A DNA stretch of 64,000 nt from Diphasiastrum complanatum (taxonomy: Eukaryota > Streptophyta > Lycopodiopsida > Lycopodiales > Lycopodiaceae), in NCBI GenBank assembly GCA_029204225.1, contig CM055092.1:14806059-14870058 (forward strand), given 5' to 3'. Position numbers and translations under genes: made by a program. Positions 44,655 to 56,939 of this stretch are shown in pieces; positions within the stretch are counted from its first letter, which is position 1; the number at the start of each line of letters is the position of its first letter. The notes beneath the pieces were generated by a model, which made no database searches, had not been told where the DNA came from, and saw only the letters and a list, made by a program, of their open reading frames with translations.

Positions 44655-46615
44655 GATAGAGTTTTCAGTTACTCAGAGATAGTTTAGAGTACACGGTACT
44701 AATTTGCTATTGCTTTGTGCTCTCATCATCTGATTTGTACATGCTACTTGTTGAATCAATCTTTCTTCTTATTGCGTTTAATATCATGTCAGAATGTATG
44801 CTTTTCTGTAGTCATTTGTAACTAATAAATCTCATATTGTTTCATCTGATCTGTTGAAAGTTCAACGCTGCAATATTCTATACATCACTTTGCACTCTGA
44901 AATTGTTTGGCTACGAAATCACTTTAGTATTAATGATATCAAGTTAGTTGCTAAAAGATTGAATGTGACTTTGGTCATTATAGATTTGTTCAATCATTGA
45001 TAGGCGTAGTCATGCATTAGTAAAGAAGGCTAGTTCCGCTGCGCTTGATAGTTCGTTCACAGTCTTCGACTTATCGAATCGTCATTCCTTCTTCCATCAT
45101 TCAGATCTTCAAGCTCTTGGCCTACGACGTCCGCACCTATCCTCACTATATGCTCATCCTCGCCTTGGTGAGTTCGATTGAGTGGTTTTACTTTGGCGGG
45201 TCCCTCAAAGATAGGAGTATTCGATAGAGATGGGTTTTCTGGATCTAATTGTTGGGGTCTTGGTAACACTACGTCACTTCGTCTATCATATAGTCCTTGA
45301 AATAAGGTGGCACATCATGTAATGGTAGTTCATCCCTTTTAGGCTCATGTTTACTTATTTTCTTCACCTTGGTATCTAGGGGAGGGGAACCATAGGTTCG
45401 TCGGCTGGGGTAATTCTCTCATTTTCCTTCTTGGTAACTCTTTTCTTGATCTCCTTGATCGGTTCGAGTTTAGGTTCCTTAGAAGGAGGATCTACGGGCT
45501 TGATTAAAACAAGTGGATCTCCTTTTTTACACACAGCCTTCCTTGATGAGGTTAGAGGTCTGGATGAGATTGGAGTTATTGGTTTAGATGGGTTAGATTT
45601 TTGGTTGTCATCCCATAATAACACTTCCAACTTATCAATAGCTTTGTGCTTATATTTGTCCCATTCCAACACAATAGTGCCCTTGCTATTGGCATTGGTA
45701 GATTCAAATTCATCATGGAATGATTCAAGCCATGGGGTAGTTTCTATGATATCAACCTTATTTGGGATAGGGGTGGCTCTAGATGTTACTGGGTGATGAT
45801 ATCTAACAGGATCCAAATACAAGGGGACCTCCTCGTCTGTATATTCTTGTTCTTCATCAAGCGTAAGTACTTGACTTAGTTCGATTCTTAGGGGCTCACT
45901 GATCTCCAATATTGGGTCCTAGCCATTGAACATGTATCATGAAATTTGAAATTTCATGAACATTGTCCTCTGGTTCGTTCCCCATCTCTCTTGTAGTGGA
46001 ATTGAGAATTTCATCTTCATTGGCTAGGTCAGATTGTGCATAAGAGTTATCACTTGAATGATCTATCATGAATTCAAGCAATCGATCGTGGCTAAGGCCT
46101 CCATCCAATCAACTATCTCGGTGTCGTCCTTAATCACTATTCGCCTCCAATGTCCCGAATATTTTAATTCCGTATCTTCATCTTTAGTTCGGTCGGTGGT
46201 CATCTTCCGTTGATCCGCCATTTTTACTACCCAAGTGGCATGATCAACCTTCATTGCTTTCTCCCGATTTTGTAAGATAATTTGCCCTTTTTCTCAATCA
46301 TGGAGATCATGTGAAGCACACAACCATGGTCGCCCAAGAAGGACCTTGCAAGACTGCGGGGTATTTGGTAGATCTAAGATGACAAAATTGATCACGAAGC
46401 GCACATCAACAATCTTCAAATGAACATTTCTTGTCATGCCAATAGGTCGCACACTCGATTGATTAGCCATTTTGATTGTGAAGGACATGTTCGATATAAT
46501 GCAGAAGAGATAATGTTGTAAAAAATGTCAAATTCTAGCTATTTGTTTCGAGTTGATTTGTACATAACTTGATCCCACACATGTGGAGTCTGTTCCCACG
46601 TGTGGATGGTAGTCA
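44655..46615 (-). pseudogene. Ty3/gypsy protease and downstream linker, copy 1
   Basis: The minus strand from 46488 reads MSFTIKMANQSSVRPIGMTR, then VRFVINFVILDLPNTPQSCK and VLLGRPWL. This is an aspartic-protease-associated block of the LGRPWL type seen in Tat/Athila-like gypsy polyproteins. Downstream on the minus strand come WVVKMADQRKMTTDRTKDED and HWRRIVIKDD, then an acidic/proline-rich linker open for 177 codons (45909-45376: LDEEQEYTDEEVPLYLDPVR, TPISSRPLTSSRKA). RT has not been reached by 44655. Homologous along its length to 58736-60641, with about 30 bp missing near 46492. Confidence 0.7.
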
Positions 46616-46938
46616 TAAATGCATCTAGTTTTAGTTAGATTGAATTTGTCTTGATTGACTCAAGTATGAACTAGTTGGAAGCTAGTCCAGTAGAAAATTG
46701 CCATGTGACTCCATTTCATTGATAGATCTAGCATTCAGATGTGAATGAGACATGGTTTCCACGTGTGAGGTGTTGTGTTCCCATATGTGTACATATCTGA
46801 AAAAAATTAGTAGAGTTGATCTTTCCTATAAGTTAGGTGATTTTCCTCAAATCAAGCAAAATCACAGTGAGGCGATGGCGCCAAGATAGGACCATAGGGC
46901 CTTGACTCTCCCCCTGAATTAGACCATAGGACCTTGAT
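46616..46938. other. Spacer, no gene
   Basis: It contains short repeated phrases 'ttcccacgtgtg' (about 46594, 46757) and 'ggaccatagggccttga' / 'gaccataggaccttga' (46889, 46921). Not classified. Confidence 0.3.
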
Positions 46939-47375
46939 TCACTGACCAGTTTGGTTCTCAATGAATTGCTTGAACTCCTTGAAACAATTAAATGCTTCTG
47001 ACTTGTTCTTTATGAACATAATTCTGGTGAACTGGGAGTAGTCATCAATGAATGTGATAAAATATAGAGCTTGACCCAAAGAGGGTACGCTCATGGGACC
47101 ACATAAGTCACTGTAAATCAGTGACAGAATGCACAATGCTCTCTTGGCTTGTCCTCTTGAAAATTTTGTTCTAGGTTGTTTCCCTAGTAGACGATTTTCA
47201 CAAACAATCTGATTAAGTGTGGCAACAGCATTGATATTCATATTCTTGACCAATTTGTTATGATGCATGTACAAGATTGAACGCATGTTTAAATGGGCTA
47301 GCCTTTGATGCCAAACATGAGCATCAAAATTACTCACAAAAAGTGCATGATCGTGATTCCAGATGTATAAGTAGA
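46939..47375 (-). pseudogene. Minus-strand copia GAG-pre-integrase and integrase start
   Basis: The minus strand reads YLYIWNHDHALFVSNFDAHV, WHQRLAHLNMRSILYMHHNK, then YSDLCGPMSVPSLGQALYFI and FIDDYSQFTRIMFIKNKSEA. It is open from 47337 to 46939. This is the zinc-binding start and first catalytic Asp of copia integrase. Its protease half lies at 52690-53008. A chromovirus sits between the two. Confidence 0.85.
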
Positions 47376-47793
47376 TCGGCCCTCCAGAGATTATTGGTCA
47401 CGCCGAGATTTAATTCCATGTTGAGGCCTGTTTGTGACTGAATCACCTTGAGAGGACCCAGACTCTCTAATTGAGACATATGGAGTAGTACATGTACGTG
47501 TGACAGATATAGGCAGGAGGACTGCATGAAGAGATGTGATCTATTTATAGTTGACCTGCATGGGGGTTGCATGGTTTCATGCATAGAACTCTACTCTCTA
47601 TATAATGAGGTAGGGATTCTCCCGTCGACATATTGGGTTTAGGTTACCAGTTTTTCTCTTCTCCTCTTGCTTCACATGGCATGGCTTGGGGGCTAGATCC
47701 AGGTTTGATCTAGGATTGGTTGGGCGGTTTGGCTTCATAGTCTCTCCTATTGTGTTCTCCATTCCTCATCTTAGGGATTATCCCTTTGGGGCA
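47371..47793 (+). repeat. 5' LTR of chromovirus copy 2, head missing
   Basis: It begins inside the LTR at gtagatcggccctccag, corresponding to gtagaccggccctccag about 50 bp into the 3' LTR. It ends ...TTTGGGGCA before the primer site. Confidence 0.8.
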
Positions 47794-47799
47794 TTATAT

Positions 47800-47811
47800 T
47801 GGTATCAGAGC
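47800..47811 (+). other. Primer-binding site (TGGTATCAGAGC)
   Basis: Perfect tRNA-iMet-type site, continued by CCAAC. Confidence 0.85.
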
Positions 47812-50800
47812 CCAACTAAGATGCGGTCTTGAATGGGATGAAGGCAAGCTCTACATCGAATTGGAAGCTTGGAGCACTTGGATTTACATCCCGGAAGGAG
47901 TGCTAGTTTTTCTCAAGGGAAGTTGGATTTGAGTTCACTGAAGCATGATTAGCAAAATTGGTGGTAGAGTGCACATCTACTTATTTGATTTTGTTAAGTT
48001 GCTTATGATTTAGTGATTATATCACTTTAGACTTCTTGAATCCTTGAGATGATTTGAATACACACAGAAGATCCGCATGTATAGAGCTACTTTGAATATT
48101 CATGCATGTGTTGTAGGATTTTTTTTTTTTTTGAAAGCTTTGAAGCTGTTGAGAGCTGTAATCTTGTTCTATATTGCCATGGTTGAAGATAAAGCTTTTT
48201 CCTGCAAACCCTCGATCTGTATAGCTGAGGGACATTGTAACAATGACTCAGGTTATTGTTCTAGATGCAACTTTTATTGAGGTCCTGCTTTTGACTTAAT
48301 CATAATCAGGTGCAAAGGTGGACAAGTTTTTCCCTATTGAAACACCTACAACTCTGCTAAACCCAGTATGCATGTGGATAATCTCTATTGCATGTCATTT
48401 CAGAACTTGGATCGGTTAAAAGTAGTTGGGCACGAAACCCTGCTCCTTTGGGAGACGTTGTGAAGCACTGATGCTTCTTATAAACCCTGTTCTGATTGTG
48501 TTCTATGACATGCCAGAAAGTGGAGATCAAGCGGATCCTTATGTGGTCGAATTGGCAGTGATGTGATTGTAGCCATGGATTGACTTTCCCGAAGATGGCA
48601 GTTGAGAATAGGAGAAGAACGAGCAGCTGTCGAGCCTCTTTCTGTGGCCGCTGAGTTGTTTCTCCATCCAGAAGCATGCATCAGTTGACATTTTCTCATT
48701 GCTGTACTTTTGATAGCCTAATGTGGGTAGTTGTTCAATCCTGAGCAGTGATGGAGCAGACAATCTGGTTGGGAGGCTGTTGTGCAACTGAACCGAGGCC
48801 AGAACACCTGTGATTGAATTCGTTGGTGCAGAAGGAGGATGGAGCACAGTCGGCTGGTCGAAATCTGGCATGCAGCTGACAGAGATTCTGTTTGGTAGCG
48901 ATGGTGCCTGATTCGGGTCTGATTTGTGCACCCGTTGCGGCTGTGAAGGAGGGTTCGATGGAGCATTCTCGTTCCCTTTTGGAGCTCGGGGTTAGGGTTT
49001 GCAGGGGGAGGTCATGGTTTGTTTGGTTTTGGTTTTCTTTTTAGAAAACCTTGTAAGTTTTTTTGTATGCCTTTGTGCATGGTTTTTTTTAAAGTTAGTT
49101 TGGTGCATGAGGATGATCAACATTCGGGCTAATTGCTTAGCTGTCAGCATCAATACTGATTGCATGCCTTTAAAAAAAAAGGTTATAGCTTTTTGCTTTG
49201 GTGATAAGACATTGCATTAGGGCTTTAAAGTTTTTTTGTAATCCAAATAGACCTTTTGTTTGGGAACAAGAGATAATATTCTATAGTGATTATAGGACAA
49301 CTAGATGATCAATGGATCTCTAGAATGTCAAATAAGTCGGTTAAGGAACTTTTGGAAGGAAAAGCTGATGGTATGGGACATTAGTAATTTTGGAAAGGGA
49401 ATTCTAGGACTGTAAAGATCTGATGATCAATGGGTGTTTTAGTACCTAGTCGCGATATGGGAAAAATAAAACCATTTGATCAAATGTGGGGTATTTTGGA
49501 AAATTTTGAGGTTTAATCTAGATCCCAATATGATATCTCGTTATTTACAAAATCAGAGGCCCTCAAATCTATTTCTGGCTTACTTACTTAATCCTTTACT
49601 TCTAATGTAATTTTTTAAATGTAAAACATCAGACTGGTTTATATGATTCTTTCCAGCATGAAGTTATTCTTCTGAAAGACTGTTATGTCATATACATTAC
49701 TACTTGTGTGAATAGACTTGACATTCAGATAAATTCTAAATTGAAAGTGTTTCAATATCTTAAACCCTTGAATTTTTCTTTGTGCATAAATGAATTTTGA
49801 TGGAATGGTAGTTTCTATCACTCGGGTTGAAAATATTTGAAGGAAAAGTTCTGTTGTAATAGAGTGAATCTTTTAGTGGAATTACTTATTACTGATTTTT
49901 CTTGAATTTAAATATTTTTATATATCATCTTTCTAACTAAATTTTATTGAAATTTATAATTTCATTAAAAGGAGGGCTGCAGTGGTGGGATAAAATTCTA
50001 TTTGGGAATATGTAGGTTGCATAGTTTTTGGAAGAGAATCGATTGTGGTATAGAAATGAGATTTGGTCCGAAAGTAATTTCGGATGGATTCAGAGTAAGA
50101 TACCTAATTGGAACTTTTCAAAAAAGATGAATTTTCTAGGGATTATGTGGACAATCTAGAACTAGAACATGTTTGATATTTGAATCATTATCTATAAGTA
50201 GTACAGTAAAAGGTCAAAGGTTACTTATTCCATATTGATTGGAATAGAAGTAAGTTTGATCAAAATTTAAAGTTTGAGAGTTTTGTATTTGATCAACCTA
50301 ATCATAGTTTTAGTATTAGGATTAGAGAAGAGTTGATTGAGTGGAAGAAATTATGCTATTAGGGGAAATTGGATTGGAAAACTGTTGAGAATGAATTTTA
50401 TTCGTCTTAGAGATTTTCTGAATATGTTATTTACTCATGAGAAATAGAAAATCTTTTGTAGCTGAGTTACAAGATCTCAGTGAGATATGTGAGTAACATA
50501 TGTGGGTTCTGGGAAATCTGCCAAATAAAAATGTGTTCATGTACTGGGTCATAGTGAGATTATTCACATATGTGCCCGATTAATCTTGTATGAATCTACT
50601 GTGTATTCCTAGTAACTAGAGTTATTTGGTGCATTTAACCTAGTCGGTGAACATAAGCATATGATCAAGTATTGTCTTGACAGATACTTGTAGAGTTAAC
50701 AAATCTTTGCATAGAAGATTTATTGATTAACTTATAAATGATTTGGGTAAGGATCTAAATGTGGTGTCATACTAGAATAATCAAATTCTTCACCTAGACA

Positions 50801-52242
50801 TTTGAGATTTCTGAATCATTGGCAATTAACTTGAGTAGTTGATTACTCTAGGATGAAGTTAATTGGTAAAACGATTAGTGTGATGTAGATTCACCAGGAA
50901 CCGATAGTTTTGTTTTATATTGCTTATAAGATGCATGATTAGTGAATCATTTGGATTTATCAATTAAAATTGTGTGCATTGGATATACAGTATTCTTGGG
51001 AAAAAGTATTCCTTAGTTAAGGAATAGACTCAGCTCATTAGTGATTATATCCCAGAGCGCTCAATTGGATAACAAATCATAATGAATCCAAGAATAATAA
51101 TTGAACTGAATTTCAGCAGGATTTTGGATATCTAGATGTGATCCTGGATTGTAATCTAAAGTTCTCTTTTGTAGTTGAAGATGATTGTCATTTTGGTATA
51201 CGTTCAGTCTTTAATTACCAGTTGTTTATAGAATGTGAATCTTGCACTTCAGTTAAAGAATCATGTTTTGGAAATATTCCTAAATCCAGTATTTTTTTAA
51301 TGGAAAGATTTTGGTCTTGAGTTATGTTGGACATATACTCCAGTATCTTGTAAATGACTAAGTATGATTTTGGATTCCAGAAAATTATGATTGATGAATC
51401 ATATGAATCTAAATATTTATGATTGACGGATCATAAATAGATACTTAATTATTGGTGATGATTCTTGAGTATGATGATTAATTCTTGATCTATTATTTGA
51501 GTAAGAATTCAGATCAGTGTTTTGGATCTCTTTACTCCAGTATTCTAATTGAGAACCTATGGATCTCACCGATATTAATCTGCTATAGTTTATGGTCTGA
51601 AGATGCTTGAGTACTGTTCTTCATTTGATTGGATCTCCAGTTATCATGGGAGACAGACAAATCTATTAAAATAAATGAGTGCTATTTTCTTGTAGTTAAT
51701 GTTAGAAACAAGAGCATTTAACTCAAAAAAAAGTATCTGGGATACTCAGAGTTGAGTTTTTATCATTCTATATCTTAATGATTCTCCTAGAGATTCTAGT
51801 TGAATGAATTATCATATCTTAGAATTGGATTCTAAGGATAGTCATACTTGAAAGTGTTTTATGTATTGTCTGCCAGAGTTTGTGGATAATTTCAGACTGT
51901 AATTATCATTTTTTCTGTAACTTTAATCTCCTAAGTTAGGGAATATTTCACTCAATGGTTCATGTAAGTGCTTTACGTGAAGGTGATGTTACTAACTTGT
52001 GTTGAGTGTAATCCTATTGAAAAAATATACTTCTTAGTGTACTTTTCAAACCATAGTTTGTACTCCAGAACAGAAATTAACGATTGAAAATAGGTTTATC
52101 TCTGAGTACTTGTTTGATATGGATGCTAGACTAAGAATAATGATGTTCTCAATTGATATTGAAAGTTAAAGAAACTGTTCTTGTAATTTTTTTCTTGTCT
52201 TGAGGAGCTTCTAAGGATAGAAGCAGTTTAAGGAGGGAAGAA

Positions 52243-52682
52243 TGTTAAGGCCATATTGGGTTAAGGACCTGGAATAGTGCTAATATGGTAGACCGGCCCT
52301 CCAGTACTCGAGATTATTGCTCACGCCGAGATTTTATTCCATGTTGAGGCCTCTTTGTGACTAATTACCTTGAGAGGACCCAGACACTCTAATTAAGCCA
52401 TATGGACTAGTGCATGTACGTGTGACAGATATAGGCATGAGGATTGCATGAAGAGATGTGATCTATTTATAGTTGACTTGCATGGGGGTTGCATGGTTTC
52501 ATACACAGGACTCTACCCTCTATATAATGAGGTAGGGATTCTCCCGTCGACATATTGGATTTAGGTTACCAGTTTCTCTCTTCTCCTCTTGCTTCACATG
52601 GCATGGCTTGGGGGCTAGATCCAGGTTTGATCTAGGATTGGTTGGGCAGTTTGGCTCTATAGTCTCTCCTATTGTGTTTTCC
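52243..52682 (+). repeat. 3' LTR of chromovirus copy 2, tail missing
   Basis: It starts TGTTAAGGCCATATTGG and stops at ...ATTGTGTTTTCC, short of the cctcatcttagggattatcc...ggca end seen in the 5' LTR. Copia protease sequence resumes within about 10 bp. Confidence 0.8.
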
Positions 52683-52689
52683 TATCGTC

Positions 52690-53008
52690 ATCTGATCTTG
52701 CTAATAGATAATAAGTTCTTTGTTCAATTGGGTACATAAAGTATACCATCTAACTATCTAGTGATGCCGTCAGGGAACTGCAGTCGAATGGAGCTTTCAA
52801 CCTTGTGTGAACTTGAGTCGTCGAAGAAAATATACTTTGAATCTGTTGCTGTGAGAGTAGAAAATATGTTCTTATATGGTGTCATGTGTTGTGAAGCACT
52901 TGAATCAAGATACCATTGATAGACATCTCTACTTGGTTGTCCAAACAGTCGGAGGACATGGTTGAACAAGAAGAGCTCGTAGAAGATGATGTTGCTACAG
53001 ATGTACAA
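52690..53008 (-). pseudogene. Minus-strand copia protease region
   Basis: The minus strand reads VYQWYLDSSASQHMTPYKNI and FFDDSSSHKVESSIRLQFPD, then GILYVPN and TKNLLSISK after breaks. The family catalytic motif is D(S/T)GA. Here it reads DSSAS, so the Gly is lost. It continues at 47375 beyond the chromovirus. About 100 bp that should join the two halves are missing. Confidence 0.8.
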
Positions 53009-53022
53009 ATAATTCCACCACC

Positions 53023-54640
53023 GTGGTAGCAGACATCAACACAACCACCATCATCGGCCGTGCCAACGGACCTTCATTCAACATACTAATTCTTGGGCAC
53101 CTTTGTCCAGGATGCGATCACCACCAGAACAATATTGAACGGCCGGATGGTGAAACTGGCATGAAGTTGCGAGCAGAACTCACGAAGCCCCAGCAAGACC
53201 TGCAAATAGCCAATCAATATGAGCAGACATAGAAAGAGGAGGTCCATCGATTCAAACAACATGAAGATGGCCTCCAGACCTACAACAGGGCCTCTCTAAG
53301 ACAACCACGGACGCCTCAACAAAGGTAGAAGAGCTCCAGCAAGAAGCAGCGCAAAGGCTAGCCCCCCTCCAAACACAATTGCAAATTTACGAAACAGAAA
53401 ACACGTTCTTGGGAGCCGAGGTACAAGCACTCCAAGCAGAGAAGGTTGCATGGTTAGCCCAACCAATACCTGCGAATAGGCCACTCACCCAAGCATAAAT
53501 GGACCTCTATAGACAGTAGGTGCAGATCTACGCTCGAACCCTGAACAACTACCAGGGCGAGTTCGATAGATATCGCGCGAGTGCCAACCAAGAGCTCAGC
53601 TAGGCAAAGAGCGCACTCAAGGCGTGCCAAAATCTCATGGCACAGAAATCTCAACCGACCCTAGTGATGATTCCAGTGTTGCGTAGGCTAGTCAGAGTCA
53701 CGATCAAGGGCAAGCAGTGATGGGGTCAGATTCACAAGACCAAGGGCAAGAGACAGGCCTTGACACCACAGAACAAGCAGATCCAAGCCAAGCACAAGCC
53801 TCCTTATTCCAAGACTTGAGGTCGATCTTTGCCAACTGTGCATTCAGAAGGCCAAAATCGGTAGAAGACGAAATCAATGTCTGCCTAGTCCAGTATCCAT
53901 ATGAAAGCTCACGTAGCGGCTGACAACTACCAGTCACAATCAAAGAGGTCAAAGACAATGAGGAAGCCTTCATTCCAGCATTGGCCCCTCAACCAGACTG
54001 GTGCAAGAAGCTGTTTGAAAGAGAACTTGCGGCCATCAGGGCATACTTTACGAGTCCAAGACAACTATTAGTCAATGCCCACTACATTCCCTACCCACGC
54101 AGATCAAGATGGGTGGAATGCGGCACCCCAATGGACAAGATCACAATCAAAACCCTTGAACTAGCCAAAGATCCATTCAGAATACGGGTGGACGATGGAC
54201 GTAGATGCCAAACGGGCTCTAGTCCAATTTTTTAAATAATTTGGCAATTGTCCAAATCCAACAGTCCGTGCGGCTGCACAATATGCTCGGGACTTGGAGT
54301 ATGGGCGTCGCCTCCAAATGGGATGACTTCCTCCCACCTATCTGTTTTGACCCAAACACGGCCCTAGCATCACAAAAAGTTGAAGACCAACTGCCAGTGT
54401 CCCGAGTGTATTATAGAGCGACACTTCTCGGCAACCCCTGACAATCCCGATTTTAAACCTGGATTGAGCAGGATTGGCTCGATGGCATCCATAAGTCCTT
54501 CTACCTTACCAAGGACAAGAAGAGTACATCAAGATTGGATTTCATGGAAGATGTGATCGGATATCTCATCCACCAATGACGTGCTAAACGAAGCTTATAC
54601 TAAGCAACATAGTGTCAAGGGACCGCAAGACTACTTCAGG
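53023..54640 (+). pseudogene. Unclassified coding relic, gag-like, GC-richer
   Basis: Several plus-strand frames in series suggest one former protein. First is a Gln/Glu/Lys-rich, probably coiled-coil part (about 53100-53450: MKLRAELTKPQQDLQIANQY). Then comes an acidic spacer (53717-53920: MGSDSQDQGQETGLDTTEQA). A globular part follows (53930-54430: LAPQPDWCKKLFERELAAIR, TPMDKITIKTLELAKDPFRI, VRLHNMLGTWSMGVASKWDD). The coiled-coil-then-core order and lack of other domains suggest a retroelement gag, but I see no zinc knuckle and cannot name the family. Many stops. Base composition is visibly richer in G+C than the flanks. Confidence 0.4.
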
Positions 54641-54872
54641 TTGGAGGCCCTGTTGAGGGTATGACGTTGTAAATAAATAAATTAGCCAAAAATAGTTGCG
54701 AAGGTCGTGGCATCCTACGTGCGTAAGCCCATGGCCCAATGAGCACTTGTAAATAAATAATTATGGAGATAAACTTGACTTTGGGCCATGTAATTAAAAA
54801 TAATATTAGAAGGCCAAAGTTAAGCTTAAGTAAAGTTACTAAGTTTTTTGGGATTAGTCAAAAGTCAAATGA
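54641..54872. other. Spacer with a phrase repeated beyond the next element
   Basis: The phrase gtgcgtaagcccatggccca, followed by atgagcacttgtaaat (about 54719-54755), and later gatggtaggtg (54872) both recur in the same order at 57958-58015, on the far side of chromovirus copy 3. Confidence 0.7.
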
Positions 54873-55212
54873 TGGTAGGTGACCAGTAAGTACATGAGAT
54901 ACAATATACTCCTAGTCTTGGATACACGGTACTCCAATGAAACAAGTTGTTAGTTATGCCATGTCATACTGGACGTGACCCGAAAGTAACTAATATCCTT
55001 GTGAGGCCCATAACACACTAAATGGAGTTAAGACAAGATATGAGATAGTGTATGCATGTGTAGAGTTATCAATAACAATTCTATGAATAGTTGGTCCATG
55101 CTTAGGACTCTATTCTAGGTGAATCTATGTATAGGAAACTTAGGGCTATGCATGGTGTGTTACCCATTGTGTTTGTGATTTGTAAGCAGGATCTAAGGAG
55201 CTTCCCTTATAG

Positions 55213-55224
55213 TGGTATCAAAGC
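55213..55224 (+). other. Primer-binding site (TGGTATCAAAGC)
   Basis: One base from the canonical tRNA-iMet site. It follows the 5' LTR end CCCTTATAG. Confidence 0.7.
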
Positions 55225-55562
55225 AAGGCTTACAAGCTTGGAGAGGTGGTGCTTTTCATTGGAGCTTGGTGGAGATCAACTAATATTCTCATCTAAGGAG
55301 AGCAACACGGTTGCAAGTTGGTGGATCTTCCCAATTTCAATTTGCATGATCCATATCTCTCTCAAATTCATTATGGTTTATGGTGAATTCTGCTAGGAAA
55401 TCAATTTTGGTTGTCTTTTTGGAGCTTTACCATGTGTAACTCAAAACTTGTTGCGGATTTGAATTTTTCAGCAAGTGTATTTACATTAGGGTTTTGAAAT
55501 TCTGCGAGTAAATTTTTTGTAAGTTTTGCGAGTTTTTTCCATGAGATGCTCCAACAAAATGG

Positions 55563-56356
55563 TAGTACATGGTGTGCTACTCTTTCTATGCCAGTACATG
55601 ATTTTTTAAGAACAAGAATGATGGTTTGATGCATACTTAAAAATTTGACTATCAATCATATTCTAAATAGGTCCATCACAAAATACTTTGTTACTCTATA
55701 AATACAAGTTCTTTTTTTTAAAAAAAAACTGTCTTTGATGTTGTAAAAGTTGGCATGTCAGTGTGCTAGCCTGCAAATTTTTAATTTCAAAAACATGAGG
55801 TTTTTTGAAGAACTTTTTGAAAAAATAAATTTCTTATTGGAGCTGATTCGACTAGCATGCCGGTGAGCTAGCCAAGTAAATTATAAAATAGAAAAGCTAT
55901 TTTGACACATTTGAGAACCAAATTTTGAATAAAACCATTATTTTGGAATATTTATTTAACATCCCAACATAGTAAGCCGACGTGCTAAGTAAAACAACTC
56001 AAAAAAAAAAAAATGAAGCCTTTAAAGATAGTATGCCGGCGTGCTATATGAAATGATAATTTTTTTTTGCAACCAACCAAGATAGCACGCTGGCGTGCTA
56101 TATGAAATGAGAATTTTTTTTTGCAGTCAACCCAGATAGCATGCCGACGTGCTATCTGGGTTGTCTGCACAAAAAAAATAAAAAATTTCTGGCGTGCTGC
56201 TTAGCACGCCGGCGTGCTATCTGGATTGGCTGCAATTTTTTTTTTTTTAATTTGAATTTTTTTTTACTTAGTGGGATGTTTAACTATATACCAAACCACA
56301 TTTTTAATAATAAACATTGAAATAGTAGTATAAAAAAGGTGGCACACCATGTGCTA
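55563..56356. repeat. Nine palindromic boxes, consensus TAGCAYGCCGGCGTGCTA
   Basis: Boxes at 55563-55579, 55751-55768, 55853-55870, 55970-55987, 56029-56046, 56083-56100, 56137-56154, 56202-56219 and 56340-56356. The 56202 box is a perfect 18-bp palindrome. The others keep both TAG...CTA-type arms with a few changes, mostly C to T or G to A (as methyl-cytosine decay would produce). The outermost two are 17 bp long. The central five are 54-65 bp apart, separated by A- or T-runs and phrases such as 'tatgaaatga-aattttttttt' and 'aaccaacc-agatagc'. No coding function is visible. Confidence 0.8.
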
Positions 56357-56939
56357 TCTTTTTGTTGAATGATGGCAAGAAAGAAACTCGCAAAACTCAC
56401 AAAAAATTTACTTGCAAAATACCAAGGTCCTTTACATTATAGTAGTTGAAATTCATGTTGCATGTTGGATCTTTCCATGATTTAGGATTCTACGCTTGGT
56501 TGGTTTTCCATGCTTTTTGGCACAAAAATGATAGTAAGAACCAAAATCTAGCAAGTTCAAAGCAATAAGATGGTTATAATTCTGTAAATAGGATTGCATG
56601 TGTTAGAGAAAAATGTTCTTGCCTTTGATTTCCAATTTGTCAAGGAGAAAAAACCTAGAAATGGCCAAAATCCATGATTTTTGTTTGTTTTTTCATGAAA
56701 TTGGAAGGTAGGAGGTTGTAGAACACCAATTAAAGCTGGGAAAAGATGAATCATAGTCTTTAGAAGCTGTCCTAGAGGTTAGAGCCAAAAATTCTAGCAA
56801 TTGAGTTTGTATGAAGTCAAAAATGGGCAAAGATTGACTAATTTTGGTGAATTTTGAGAGGGTGGATTTCTCTAAATCCATAAGGGAATCATTTTGGATT
56901 TTTTACAGTATGGATAGTATTCCTTTTTACCTTTCCAGC

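Larger units (their letters stand above)
47371..52682 (+). mobile_element. Decayed chromovirus copy 2, inserted in a copia element
   Basis: 5' LTR 47371 to about 47793 and 3' LTR 52243-52682 are close copies (gcatggcttgggggctagat, ctctatataatgaggtaggg). The primer site is at 47800-47811. The PPT (tttaaggagggaagaa, about 52227-52242) precedes the 3' LTR start TGTTAAGGCC. The interior is non-coding decay. The last 300 bp carry chromodomain relics as in copy 3 (tctgagtacttgtttgatat, gactaagaataatgatgttc), and 50900-52240 is homologous to the minus-strand copy 4. The 5' LTR lacks its first 50 bp and the 3' LTR lacks its last 50 bp. Confidence 0.8.

Noticed and set aside
48357-48966. Overlapping minus-strand ORFs of 82-130 codons in chromovirus copy 2
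   Set aside because: No motif, no agreement among frames, and antisense to the element. They look like chance ORFs in a locally GC-richer patch.
55563-56356. CRISPR-like array
   Set aside because: Repeats are palindromic, 17-18 bp and variable, spacers are repeated and AT-rich, and the genome is a plant. There is no cas gene.
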